Part shown: in pieces, positions 9,090 through 17,731 of the stretch | How positions within the stretch are numbered: the stretch's first letter is position 1 | Layout of the letters: each line of letters starts with the position of its first letter | From: an uncultured Maribacter sp. | GTDB lineage: Bacteria; Bacteroidota; Bacteroidia; Flavobacteriales; Flavobacteriaceae | NCBI RefSeq assembly: GCF_947500405.1 | Contig: NZ_CANMRY010000002.1 | Location: 62,001-126,000, forward strand | Reading direction: 5' to 3' | Length of the DNA stretch: 64,000 nt | Translations under genes and position numbers: made by a program | The notes under the pieces: model-generated | The model's input: the letters and a program-made list of their open reading frames with translations, nothing else | What the model was told of the DNA's origin: nothing | Databases searched by the model: none

Positions 9090-10085
9090 TTAGACCGCCT
9101 TCTTTAATTTTTTAAAAAAAGCTTCTTCTTTATCTGCAATAGTAGCCAATTGATCCGCTACTTTATTATAACCATCTTCGGTTGCACTACGGTTTTTATA
9201 AATACGAGAAGCATCTACAGCAAAATCTCGCCATAAATCTCCAATTTGTGTAATTTCTTTAGATAATGTAGAAAGTTGGTCATTCTCCAAAATCTTACTT
9301 GCTTCTTGTAAAAAAGCACCATAAATATACCTAAAGCCACCACCACCAGTACCAATTTCTTCTTGCATACGAACAATTTGTCCTAAATAGTGATTAGCGG
9401 TTTTAACCCCTTTTTTTGCTGGCCACTTACGAATTAGTTTTGCTATTTTACGTATAGCTTTTACTCCAACAAGAGGAACAGGAGCTGTCATGTCTTTACA
9501 AGTATGCCTTATCCCTTTTACAATTGCCTTTTTTAATTCTAATTTGTCTGGAAATTCTATAGGGTAATACATATGCCCTTTAGGGGCAAATGCTCCTTTA
9601 GCAAAACGAACTTTTTCTAGTTCTTTTTCTGATAGAGAAGTAACCTCCTCCATAACAGGGTCACTTATTAAATATCTTCCTTCTTTTTTCCCATATACAA
9701 CCATATTATGAGCATTAAAATGAAAGCGATATTCTTCTGGAAAATATACTAAATTATACACTCCAACTTGCAAACCAACAGGGTTATTTTTTTCTAAATT
9801 TTCATCTAACCTTGCTTTTGCTTTTTGTGCAGTACTAAATTTTTCGCGTTTTATTTTTACCCCAGTACGTTTTGCAAAACGATTAAAAATAGTTCCTGGC
9901 ATTGCACGATACGTAACTACAGGTGCATGATTAACTTTTAAAAAAGGAAGGTAACTAAATAATAATCCAGAGCCAATGCCAAAAACCATTGGTTCACTAA
10001 CTTCAAAACCATTAAAACGCATTAAGTTAGACACTACGCCATTTTCACAATGTGCAGATTGTTTGTGGGTAAAGTTTATTTCCAT
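9090..10085 (-). CDS. BtrH-like acyltransferase (BtrH N-terminal, DUF4872)
   Basis: The 331-residue protein resembles BtrH, a papain-like-fold enzyme of butirosin synthesis that transfers an acyl group from an acyl carrier protein to an acceptor. A plausible catalytic triad is visible: C13 in SAHCEN, H125 in NAHNMVVYG and D141 in ISDPVM. The C-terminal half is mainly helical (DUF4872-like). Flexirubin is an ester of an aryl-polyene acid with a dialkylresorcinol, so this is a good candidate for the step that moves the polyene chain from ACP to the resorcinol hydroxyl. The family call is firm; the reaction is inferred. Confidence 0.82.
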   Translation of the reverse strand: MEINFTHKQSAHCENGVVSNLMRFNGFEVSEPMVFGIGSGLLFSYLPFLKVNHAPVVTYRAMPGTIFNRFAKRTGVKIKREKFSTAQKAKARLDENLEKNNPVGLQVGVYNLVYFPEEYRFHFNAHNMVVYGKKEGRYLISDPVMEEVTSLSEKELEKVRFAKGAFAPKGHMYYPIEFPDKLELKKAIVKGIRHTCKDMTAPVPLVGVKAIRKIAKLIRKWPAKKGVKTANHYLGQIVRMQEEIGTGGGGFRYIYGAFLQEASKILENDQLSTLSKEITQIGDLWRDFAVDASRIYKNRSATEDGYNKVADQLATIADKEEAFFKKLKKAV

Positions 10086-10090
10086 GGACT

Positions 10091-10492
10091 TTATTTATGA
10101 ATATCCTTTAGTTGTTCAATAGTAATTTCAAAAATATCGGCATATTTTTGAAGTGTTTTTTTACTTAATTTTTTAAAAACAGAGGGTTTAAAATGTCTTT
10201 TTACCCTCCATGCCCACATGCCTACATAACTTGCTAAAATACCTACATCCATTTTGTGGAGTTCCATGTAATATTCAATAGGACTGGTAGTATTATTTAG
10301 AACTTTTTGCTTAGCAATCTCGGTTCTTTCCTCTATATCCTTAATAGCATTATCTAAAGCAATGGTTTTAGGATCCCAACCAGTACTTAATTCTGTAGTA
10401 TATTCTCCATTTTCATCTACAGCATAATACATTTCTTTAATATTAGCCGACTCTAGATTACTTTTATCCTGAGGCACTTCGTTTTTCTTCAT
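10091..10492 (-). CDS. Flexirubin-cluster protein of unknown function
   Basis: I do not recognise a named family. The preferred start is the ATG at 10492, 2 nt after the stop of the upstream hotdog gene, giving 133 residues. A longer frame to 10528 uses TTG and would overlap that gene by 34 nt. The protein is soluble and mixed-charge, with a central segment around MDVGILASYVGMWAW and a C-terminal helical part (KPSVFKKLSKKTLQKYAD) that could be a small helix-turn-helix-like fold. The operon position between dehydratase-like and acyltransferase genes suggests a conserved accessory role in pigment assembly. Confidence 0.7.
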   Translation of the reverse strand: MKKNEVPQDKSNLESANIKEMYYAVDENGEYTTELSTGWDPKTIALDNAIKDIEERTEIAKQKVLNNTTSPIEYYMELHKMDVGILASYVGMWAWRVKRHFKPSVFKKLSKKTLQKYADIFEITIEQLKDIHK

Positions 10493-10494
10493 CT

Positions 10495-10944
10495 CTATAT
10501 TTCGTGAATTAGAAAGTTTAGAGTACAAGCTACAATTAATTCATCATTATTAAAAATAGCCCCTTCAATTGTACAAATACTAACTCCTTCCGTATCAAAC
10601 CTAGAAACTAACTTTGTCCTAGTAACAATGGTATCTCCTACCTTTGGAAGCTGATGTATAGTTACTTTTTTAATTGCACTTATATAGCCTGTAATATTAT
10701 TAGTTTTACCTTCTAAATCTCCTTTTTCAAAAAAACTTTGCCCCACAACCGCAGAGCTAACTTGTGCAGCATTCTCTATAAGGCCAGGTTCTTTTAAAAC
10801 ATCGTCTTTTACAAAAACACAATCGTTTTTTATCTGAAATTCTCCTGTGGCACTATCGTCATTTATATGGGTAATATAAGACACCATGAGCATTGGGTCT
10901 CTATGAGGTAAAAAGTTTTTAATGCCAATTTTATTTTTGCCCAC
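10495..10944 (-). CDS. FabZ-like beta-hydroxyacyl-ACP dehydratase (hotdog)
   Basis: The 149-residue hotdog protein has the FabZ motif FLPHRDPMLM with the catalytic-type His14, and the second motif GLIENAAQ, which supplies the acidic residue. It should dehydrate 3-hydroxyacyl-ACP and so create the conjugated double bonds of the polyene. The start is GTG at 10944; no ATG lies close by. It lies 7 nt after the second hotdog gene, and the pair matches the two dehydratases (ApeI/ApeP type) usual in aryl-polyene clusters. Confidence 0.85.
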   Translation of the reverse strand: MGKNKIGIKNFLPHRDPMLMVSYITHINDDSATGEFQIKNDCVFVKDDVLKEPGLIENAAQVSSAVVGQSFFEKGDLEGKTNNITGYISAIKKVTIHQLPKVGDTIVTRTKLVSRFDTEGVSICTIEGAIFNNDELIVACTLNFLIHEI

Positions 10945-10951
10945 GTATTTT

Positions 10952-11389
10952 TTATTTTGCTAATACGGTTTTCATTTCGCTTAATGCAATAATTTCCCCT
11001 TCGCACTCCACTTCAATTTTCACTAAAGTTACTCCCATTATATCATGTAAAATAACAACCGAGGTTTTTAGTTCTTGTCCTTCTTTTGGCAACTTAATTA
11101 TCTCCGCTTTTTTTATAGAACCTATATAACCAGTAGGTGCTTCTTGGTTTTTAAGAAAATATGAATATCCGGTATGTAAGGCAACGGTTTGTGCCATATT
11201 CTCTATTAATCCAGGACCCTGAAAATAACCGTTAGATGAAAATAAGTCTTCCTTTTTTATTTTAAAGCCAGAAATTATCTTCTCGGTTGAAAAATAGAAC
11301 AATGTATCTACCATTACAAACGGCCATTTTTGTGGAATTAAGTTCTGTATAAAACTTTCATCAGTAATTGGTTGTTCTACTACATTCAT
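10952..11389 (-). CDS. Hotdog dehydratase-like protein lacking the catalytic His
   Basis: The 145-residue protein is clearly related to the neighbouring FabZ-like protein (GPGLIENMAQ, TGYIGSIKKAEI). The motif that normally reads LPHR, however, reads LIPQKWPFVMVD, so the usual catalytic His is Gln. It may act as the non-catalytic half of a heterodimer with the 10495-10944 protein, as seen in other split dehydratases. The ATG at 11389 directly abuts the stop of darB with no gap. Family membership is firm; loss of activity is inferred from the single missing residue. Confidence 0.8.
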   Translation of the reverse strand: MNVVEQPITDESFIQNLIPQKWPFVMVDTLFYFSTEKIISGFKIKKEDLFSSNGYFQGPGLIENMAQTVALHTGYSYFLKNQEAPTGYIGSIKKAEIIKLPKEGQELKTSVVILHDIMGVTLVKIEVECEGEIIALSEMKTVLAK

Positions 11390-12523
11390 TTAACATACAG
11401 TTAAATATGCATAAGTATAAGAAAAACGAGCACTTTCTGGAACATGAAGAAGTATTCTATCTCCTTTTTTTAGTTTCCCAGAAGCCACCAATTCTTCTAA
11501 CATTACATATATAGATGCAGCTCCTACATTACCTACATTCTCTAAATTTAAAAACCACTTATCCCAAGGAATTTCTACCCCTTGTAATTTAAGCTCCTCA
11601 TAAAGATTTTCTTTGAAATAATAGGACGAAATATGAGGTAAATAATAATCTACATCCTCTGGGTCTATATTATTTTTCTCAAAAGCTAATTTTAAACTAT
11701 CTACACCTTTTACTAAGATATTTTCACCTAATAAACGTGTGTCTTGTTTCATAGCAAACAAGGATATTTTACCCCATTCTTTTGCAGGAAACTCACTCCA
11801 AGGTTTTAGGTTTCCATCTTCTAATTTGTCTGCTCCTGCATACATACATGCTTCTATTTCATGTGCATAAGAGTAACCTTCCATCCACTCTACTTTTAAT
11901 GGAGTATTCCCTTTAGGTTCACTTTCTAAAAGAACAGCACCGGCACCATCCGATAGCATCCAACGTAAAAAATCTTTATTAAAAGCTAAAATAGGGCTAT
12001 CTTCTAACTCACTAAGTTGCTCTACTTCATCTTCAAAAACATCTGCTCGCATCCAACTAGAAGTTCTTTCAGAACCTGCGCAAACAGCATTTTCTACTTG
12101 ACCAGTTTTTATAGAAAGAAATCCAAATTTTAAAGCATTCATTCCAGAACAACAAGCTCCAGACGGAGAGTTTATTTCCATATTACCATTCTTTAAAAAA
12201 CCATGTACCATAGAGGTATGAGAAGGTAATATTTGATCGGGACTAGATGTTCCGCAGGATAACAACTGTATATCTTTTGTTGTAAAATTAGCATCACATA
12301 AATTCTCCACAGCCTCTTTTGTTAGCTGCGCATTATTATGGGTAACCTGGCCATTTTCATCAATGGCATAATATCTAGTTTTAATTTTATTGTTACGCAA
12401 AACAATACGTCTTGCTTTTGATGTTTTTCCTCCAATTTTTCCAAGTTTTTCCTCCATTTGATCATTATCAACTGGTTTGTTAGGTAAAAACTTAGATATT
12501 CTTGTTATGTATACTTCTTTCAT
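11390..12523 (-). CDS. darB: DarB-like 3-oxoacyl-ACP synthase III (dialkylresorcinol synthase)
   Basis: The 377-residue protein is a KAS III-like thiolase. The nucleophile lies in SGACCSGMNAL (C124/C125), a His follows in YLPHISSYY, and an Asn/Gly segment NVGNVGAAS lies near the C-terminus. In characterised dialkylresorcinol pathways DarB condenses two beta-ketoacyl chains and cyclises them to a cyclohexanedione, which DarA then aromatises. darA lies immediately upstream with a 4-nt ATGA overlap, the expected partner arrangement. This provides the resorcinol half of flexirubin. Confidence 0.88.
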   Translation of the reverse strand: MKEVYITRISKFLPNKPVDNDQMEEKLGKIGGKTSKARRIVLRNNKIKTRYYAIDENGQVTHNNAQLTKEAVENLCDANFTTKDIQLLSCGTSSPDQILPSHTSMVHGFLKNGNMEINSPSGACCSGMNALKFGFLSIKTGQVENAVCAGSERTSSWMRADVFEDEVEQLSELEDSPILAFNKDFLRWMLSDGAGAVLLESEPKGNTPLKVEWMEGYSYAHEIEACMYAGADKLEDGNLKPWSEFPAKEWGKISLFAMKQDTRLLGENILVKGVDSLKLAFEKNNIDPEDVDYYLPHISSYYFKENLYEELKLQGVEIPWDKWFLNLENVGNVGAASIYVMLEELVASGKLKKGDRILLHVPESARFSYTYAYLTVC

Positions 12524-13449
12524 GAATTTTCCTTTAAATAAACCGAAGAAAAATATTCTTTCTCTCTTTTTCTTTTAAGGCGCGTAGGCAAATAAGTCAA
12601 CAAAAATACAATAAAAACTATTGGTGCAATAACCCAAATTGCAAATAATAAATAATACTTAAAAACCTTAAGAAATTTTACTCTTTTAGGTGCTCCAGAC
12701 TTTCCTTTTTTTATAATAAGATTTGCCCATTTAGAAAAGATAACATTACCTCTTTCATCTGTCATTACTAAATAAGGGTTCACAATAACACCTCCAAGCT
12801 TTACAAATGTTTTTTGAAGTGTTGAAAAATCGTTTTTTTCTAATGCTTCTTTAATTGGCGCCCCATATTTATTTGCCTCTTTTATATCTTTATCTGATAC
12901 ACCTGGTTTAGGAAAAATTCCTAAGTAACGGTCTTTTTTACCAGATAACATCCAGTATTCAATAGTTATAACACTAATATGATTAATATGCTTATCTACA
13001 AAAGCTAAATGTCCAACCAAATTTGCATTGGCTTTTACTAAAAGTCTTTTTACTTTCTCTTGCGCTTGCAACCACATATTTCTACAAGCAACAACTGTTA
13101 TAACAGGTGTATTACCCATTATTTTCTCTGCAAATTCTGACTTCAAAAAAGAGTTTATAGGTATTGAAGGAGTTAAAAACCAAACTTGGTACCCTAAAAC
13201 CACCAAATCAAAATCTTTGTTTAAAATTTCTTTTGGAGGGGTTTCTATCTCTGAGGGTATTTGTAAAAAGGTCTCTGGAAAAACATCATAAAAACTATCT
13301 TTCCCCCAAGGAAATTCAAAAGGCTTTACGGGTTTTATTTCATAATAAGTTACATTAATTTCTTCCTTAAAAATTGGGGTAATCATATTTTTAAGAATAG
13401 TTGTTAGCTGCCCTGTTTGAGAATAATGTATAACTAGTATTTCTTTCAT
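12520..13449 (-). CDS. darA: DarA-like dialkylresorcinol aromatase (flavodoxin-fold)
   Basis: The 309-residue protein begins with a flavodoxin-like FMN-binding loop (ILVIHYSQTGQL, residues 4-15). It ends with a hydrophobic membrane segment (LLFAIWVIAPIVFIVFLL) and a basic tail, so it is probably anchored to the inner membrane. DarA proteins oxidise the DarB product to a dialkylresorcinol. ATGA overlaps couple it to the acyltransferase gene upstream and to darB downstream. The annotation relies on family resemblance plus the diagnostic darA-darB pairing. Confidence 0.87.
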   Translation of the reverse strand: MKEILVIHYSQTGQLTTILKNMITPIFKEEINVTYYEIKPVKPFEFPWGKDSFYDVFPETFLQIPSEIETPPKEILNKDFDLVVLGYQVWFLTPSIPINSFLKSEFAEKIMGNTPVITVVACRNMWLQAQEKVKRLLVKANANLVGHLAFVDKHINHISVITIEYWMLSGKKDRYLGIFPKPGVSDKDIKEANKYGAPIKEALEKNDFSTLQKTFVKLGGVIVNPYLVMTDERGNVIFSKWANLIIKKGKSGAPKRVKFLKVFKYYLLFAIWVIAPIVFIVFLLTYLPTRLKRKREKEYFSSVYLKENS

Positions 13450-14333
13450 TCTACTTTTTTAGAATTCCAAAATTTAAAATAATTAAACCATTGTAAAGGA
13501 TATTTTCCCAACATCCACTCTATACTTTCTGTGTATTCTTTTAATAAAGCTTGTGCATTCCTATTCTCTACCTTAGCTTTTCTTGCATATAAATGGTAAT
13601 GCTTTTTTGTTTCTTTCATTACATATACAAAAAGAACAGGAACATTTAATCTAGATGCCATTAAGAAAGGTCCAGCAGGAAATTCTGCCTCATTTCCTAA
13701 TAGTTTTTCTGTTAAGGTTTTATTTCCTTCAAAATAACGATCCCCTGTAAAACACACTAGACCTCCTTGATCAAGCGCTGTTTTTATTTCAAAAATATGG
13801 CTTAAATCTTCATTAACAAGGATAAACTTAATTTTAGATTTTCTTGTTACACTTTCTAAATATTCTTTTATTTGTTCATGCTCGCTATCTGTAGTTACAA
13901 GGTGAATTTGCGAATTATGATCTATTTCATCAAAAAAGAAATCTGCTATTTCAAAATTTCCAACATGAGCGCTAATAAGAATACCTCCTTGCTTTTCTTT
14001 AAGAAGGTTATTTATTTCTTCTACACCATCAAACTCATAGGTAAACTTGTTTCTTAAACCACTAGATATAGCAACTTTATCTATTATGGTTTGCCCAAAA
14101 ACATAGGTATTCTTTAATATACTTATGGTACTTTTTAGGGTAGAATATTTTAAATGGTTTTTAAAATAGTCATAACTAGATGTTCTACCTTCTCTTGAAA
14201 AGAAAAAGTAGTAAACAACAACAAAATTTAATATAAAGTAGGCAAAAGACAGACCTAAAGTTTTTATAAAAAAAACAAAGATTTTATACCCTAAAACGGT
14301 TCCTTTGGATTTTCCTTCCCACTTTTTTGCCAT
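13446..14333 (-). CDS. LpxL/HtrB-type acyltransferase
   Basis: The 295-residue protein has an N-terminal membrane helix (about residues 21-46, through FVVVYYFFF) and the HxxxxE catalytic motif in SAHVGNFEIADF of the lipid A acyltransferase family (PF03279). The substrate-binding segment FTGDRYFEGNK lies further on. In aryl-polyene clusters such acyltransferases are thought to attach the polyene or a fatty chain to a lipid anchor at the inner membrane. It is 7 nt from the ACP gene upstream and overlaps darA by 4 nt. It could alternatively contribute to the final esterification step. Confidence 0.87.
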   Translation of the reverse strand: MAKKWEGKSKGTVLGYKIFVFFIKTLGLSFAYFILNFVVVYYFFFSREGRTSSYDYFKNHLKYSTLKSTISILKNTYVFGQTIIDKVAISSGLRNKFTYEFDGVEEINNLLKEKQGGILISAHVGNFEIADFFFDEIDHNSQIHLVTTDSEHEQIKEYLESVTRKSKIKFILVNEDLSHIFEIKTALDQGGLVCFTGDRYFEGNKTLTEKLLGNEAEFPAGPFLMASRLNVPVLFVYVMKETKKHYHLYARKAKVENRNAQALLKEYTESIEWMLGKYPLQWFNYFKFWNSKKVE

Positions 14334-14340
14334 TGCAATG

Positions 14341-14583
14341 TTAGCCTAATTTTTTCTCAATAAGGTCGTAAAAATGTTGTAATGTAGTAACGTTGATAAA
14401 GTCTTCACCAACAAGTTTTACTCCAAAATTAGACTCTACTGCAACCACAAGGTCTACAAAATCTAAACTATCTAATTCTAAAGTATCTTTAAGGTTAGCT
14501 TCTGGATGAATATCATCTTGTTCTACCTCAAATTCGTCTATAAGAAAGTCGTTTATCTTTTCAATAATAACTTCTTTATCCAT
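14341..14583 (-). CDS. Acyl carrier protein
   Basis: The 80-residue acidic protein has the phosphopantetheine motif LELDSLDFVDLVV, with Ser39 as the attachment site. It follows the ketosynthase gene by 4 nt and precedes the LpxL-like acyltransferase and darA/darB genes. It may therefore serve the dialkylresorcinol branch (a DarC-like role) or load the acyltransferase. It differs clearly from the other ACP at 3538-3795, so two carriers are maintained. Confidence 0.93.
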   Translation of the reverse strand: MDKEVIIEKINDFLIDEFEVEQDDIHPEANLKDTLELDSLDFVDLVVAVESNFGVKLVGEDFINVTTLQHFYDLIEKKLG

Positions 14584-14587
14584 CTAA

Positions 14588-15805
14588 TTATATTGTTTTT
14601 ATTACAAGCGCAGAGTTTGTTCCTCCAAAGCCAAAAGAATTGGATAAAAATACATCAATTTTTTTATCTACGGTTTTGGTTACTAAATTTAATTTAGCGG
14701 AATCTTCATCTGTATTCTCTAAATTTATATTTGGGGCTACAAATGAGTTTTGCATCATTAGCATAGAGTATATTACCTCACTAGCCCCAGCCATCCAACA
14801 TTCATGCCCAGTCATAGATTTTGTTGAGCTTACTAATGGACGATAATCTCCAAAAACTTCATGAATTGCCTTTGCCTCATTAGCGTCTCCTACAGGAGTT
14901 GATGTAGCATGCGCATTTACATAATCTATCTGCGAAGCGTTCATATTGGCGTCTTCTAAAGCTTTTTTCATTGCTTTAGATGGCCCATCAACGTTTGGTG
15001 TAGATATATGACCCCCGTTTGACGAGAAACCATAGCCTACAATCTCTCCTAAAATTGGAGCCCCTCTTTTTACCGCGGACTCATAGCTTTCTAATATTAC
15101 GGTAGCACCGCCACCACTTGGTACAAGTCCACTCCTGTCTTTATCAAAAGGTCTTGAAGCCTTTGTTGGATTTTCATTATTTATTGCAAAAACACCCAAT
15201 CCATCAAAACTAGCCATTGCCAAAGGGTTAATTTCTTGAGCACCTCCCGATATAATGCAATCTTGCATACCACTTTTTATTAAATGATACGCCATTCCTA
15301 TAGCATGAGACCCACTTGCGCAAGCCGCACTCACAGTAAAATTAATTCCTGTTAATTTAAATATTGTAGAAAGGTTCATGGTTATGGTAGAATTCATAGC
15401 TTTAAAAATTGCACCAGAACCAACAAGGGTAGTATCTTTTTTTTCTCTAACCGTATCTATAGAATCTATTACAGATTTGGCCGTACTATCATTACCATAA
15501 ATAACTCCTACTTCATTTGCATCTAAAAAATCTTGTGAAATTTTTGCATTAGCAAGTGCTTCTTGTGTTGCGGCATAAGCATAAGCACCTTCTTGACCTA
15601 AACTAATACGTTGCCGTCTAGAAAGCTCTTTTTTAAGATTTGGGGAATCTACCATACCAGTAATCGGAGATCTATATCCAAGATCTTCTCTTTCCTGATC
15701 AAAAGCAATTCCAGATTTACCTTCATATAGGGAAGATTTTACCTCCTCTAGATTTTTGCCTATACAAGAGTAAATACCCATTCCCGTTATTACCACTCTT
15801 CTCAT
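14588..15805 (-). CDS. Beta-ketoacyl-ACP synthase II (FabF-type)
   Basis: The 405-residue protein is full-length for FabF/FabB. The catalytic triad is C162 in VSAACASGSHA, H299 in VNAHATSTP and H334 in MTGHECWMAG. The HATSTP form is typical of FabB/FabF enzymes. It is encoded directly between FabG and an ACP, forming a complete elongation module. It probably elongates either the coumaroyl-primed polyene or the fatty chains fed to DarB. Which of the two cannot be settled from sequence. Confidence 0.9.
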   Translation of the reverse strand: MRRVVITGMGIYSCIGKNLEEVKSSLYEGKSGIAFDQEREDLGYRSPITGMVDSPNLKKELSRRQRISLGQEGAYAYAATQEALANAKISQDFLDANEVGVIYGNDSTAKSVIDSIDTVREKKDTTLVGSGAIFKAMNSTITMNLSTIFKLTGINFTVSAACASGSHAIGMAYHLIKSGMQDCIISGGAQEINPLAMASFDGLGVFAINNENPTKASRPFDKDRSGLVPSGGGATVILESYESAVKRGAPILGEIVGYGFSSNGGHISTPNVDGPSKAMKKALEDANMNASQIDYVNAHATSTPVGDANEAKAIHEVFGDYRPLVSSTKSMTGHECWMAGASEVIYSMLMMQNSFVAPNINLENTDEDSAKLNLVTKTVDKKIDVFLSNSFGFGGTNSALVIKTI

Positions 15806-15820
15806 TACCTACAAACTCAT

Positions 15821-16573
15821 TTAAGAGTATATCCCTCCATTTATATTAATAACTTCTCCTGTAATATAAGAAGCTTTTTTAGAAATTAAAAAAGAAACTA
15901 AATCTGCTACTTCTTGAGCTTCCCCAAATCTATTGGCAGGAATCATTCTTTTTAATTCTTTTTCATCTAATTCTCCAGTCATATCTGTTTTAATAAAACC
16001 AGGAGCTACAGCATTTACAGTAACGTTTCTTTTAGCAACTTCTTGTGCCAATGCTTTGGTTGCTGCAATAATTGCTCCTTTTGCAGCCGAATAATTGGTC
16101 TGACCCGGAGTACCCTTAAGACCAGATACAGAAACCATATTTACAATTCTTCCGTATTTATTTACAAGCAATTTTTGAATTAGGTGATTGGTGACATTAA
16201 AAAAGCCATTTAAACTTGTATTAATAACACTAGACCAATCTTCTGGTTTCATCCACATAAATAGACCATCTTTTGTTATTCCTGCATTATTAATTACAGC
16301 TTCAATAATTGCATTTTCATTTGCTTCTTGCCAAGCATCTAAACGCGCTTTTACTTCTTCTAAATTTCCAACATTAAATTGAATGATCTCTCCAGAACCA
16401 CCAGCATTCTCAACCTCTTTTAAAGTATCTTCTGCTGCTTTTTGGTTACTATTATAATTGATTAGAATTTTATATTCTGAATCTTTAGCTAGCTGAATAC
16501 AAACAGCTTTTCCTATTCCACGAGATCCTCCAGTTACAAGAGCATATTTTTTAGGCGCAATTTTCTCCTTCAT
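15821..16573 (-). CDS. 3-oxoacyl-ACP reductase (FabG-type SDR)
   Basis: The 250-residue short-chain dehydrogenase has the NADPH-binding GGSRGIG motif near residue 15, the NNAG segment, and the catalytic Tyr-Lys in TNYSAAKGA. The C-terminal GGIYS replaces the usual GGMYM. It should reduce 3-ketoacyl-ACP to 3-hydroxyacyl-ACP before dehydration, and so serves each polyene elongation round. It lies 15 nt upstream of the ketosynthase gene. The housekeeping fabG is probably elsewhere, and this copy is dedicated to the cluster. Confidence 0.92.
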   Translation of the reverse strand: MKEKIAPKKYALVTGGSRGIGKAVCIQLAKDSEYKILINYNSNQKAAEDTLKEVENAGGSGEIIQFNVGNLEEVKARLDAWQEANENAIIEAVINNAGITKDGLFMWMKPEDWSSVINTSLNGFFNVTNHLIQKLLVNKYGRIVNMVSVSGLKGTPGQTNYSAAKGAIIAATKALAQEVAKRNVTVNAVAPGFIKTDMTGELDEKELKRMIPANRFGEAQEVADLVSFLISKKASYITGEVININGGIYS

Positions 16574-16595
16574 TTATTTATGATGCTTTCTAAAG

Positions 16596-17726
16596 TTATT
16601 TACTAGTATCTACAAAGTTTTCTGCATTCTGAAACCATTTGCCTCCTAAAGCTTCTCCCTTTTCATTAATAAAGCCCCACTTTTTGTTAGACTTTACTCT
16701 GGCTAAACCGTTAATAAAACCTTTTTTAAATCCAGACATTACAAAGGAAAATCCACCAGATATATCGTACTCCATAGGAATTACTAATGCTCCAGATGTA
16801 TTTACAAATCCCCACTTTTTATCTCTTACTGGCGCCAAACCTTTATCTCCAAAGATTTCTGCATCTCTATAATCAAAAGGAATTACCTCTTCTCCTTTTT
16901 CATTGATATAACCCCAAGCTTTTCCTTTTAAAACTGGCGCCAATCCATCAACAAAAGCTTTTACTTTATTAAAAGTTGGTTCTATAACCCATTCTCCGCT
17001 TGCATTAATAAAACCCCAAGTTTTTCCTTTCCTAGCATACGTAAGTTTAGATGAGGAATGAAAATCCCATATTTTAGTAGCACCAGGCACAACTTGCAAT
17101 TTACCATCAACAATAACACCAAAATCTTCTCCTTTTCTTCCCCATATACCATTGCTATTATATTTACTTATTTCTTTATAATCTGCAGGTATAACAAGCT
17201 CCCCTTTTTTATTTATAAGCCCCCAAGACTCTCCAATTTTTACCTTAGCATGACCTTCCCAAAAGTTTTTTACTACTGTATATTTAGGTTCTAAAATAAG
17301 TTTACCGTCTGTTCCTAAAATTCCTATTCTTTCTCCTTTTTTAAATAATGCTACACCATCATTAAAATCATAATACTTATCTGGCACAGGGGTTTCTAAT
17401 TGTTTTCCTGTCCCATCTACATACTTCCAAACCTCATTACTATAGACTAAGGCGTATCCAGAGTTAAATCTTTTTACTTTGTCATATTCAGGTTTAATTA
17501 CCCATTCTCCTTTTGCATTAATAAAACCCCACTTATCATCTTTTCTAGCAGCTGCATATTTTCCCGAGAAGCTTGCAGCTTTTTCAAATTGAGGCTCAAT
17601 TACATATACCCCAGATTTATTAATATACCCAAATAAATCATTCTCTCTAACCAATGCAAGTTCTTGCGCATAGAAAGAAGAAACTGATAATAAAATAGTT
17701 AAAATAAATAAAAACCCCTTTTTCAT
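16596..17726 (-). CDS. Secreted WG-repeat protein within the pigment operon
   Basis: The 376-residue protein has a signal peptide (cleavage after FYAQ, about residue 21) followed by many WG repeats of about 35-45 residues. Each contains a unit such as WGFINAKGEW or WGYINEKGEE and a following INPxFD-like turn. WG repeats form extracellular or periplasmic beta-structures and probably bind proteins or ligands. The gene lies 5 nt after the tyrosine ammonia-lyase gene and 22 nt before fabG, so it is co-transcribed. Its role in pigment biology is unknown; it could be a periplasmic carrier or scaffold. Confidence 0.85.
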   Translation of the reverse strand: MKKGFLFILTILLSVSSFYAQELALVRENDLFGYINKSGVYVIEPQFEKAASFSGKYAAARKDDKWGFINAKGEWVIKPEYDKVKRFNSGYALVYSNEVWKYVDGTGKQLETPVPDKYYDFNDGVALFKKGERIGILGTDGKLILEPKYTVVKNFWEGHAKVKIGESWGLINKKGELVIPADYKEISKYNSNGIWGRKGEDFGVIVDGKLQVVPGATKIWDFHSSSKLTYARKGKTWGFINASGEWVIEPTFNKVKAFVDGLAPVLKGKAWGYINEKGEEVIPFDYRDAEIFGDKGLAPVRDKKWGFVNTSGALVIPMEYDISGGFSFVMSGFKKGFINGLARVKSNKKWGFINEKGEALGGKWFQNAENFVDTSK

Positions 17727-17731
17727 AATTT

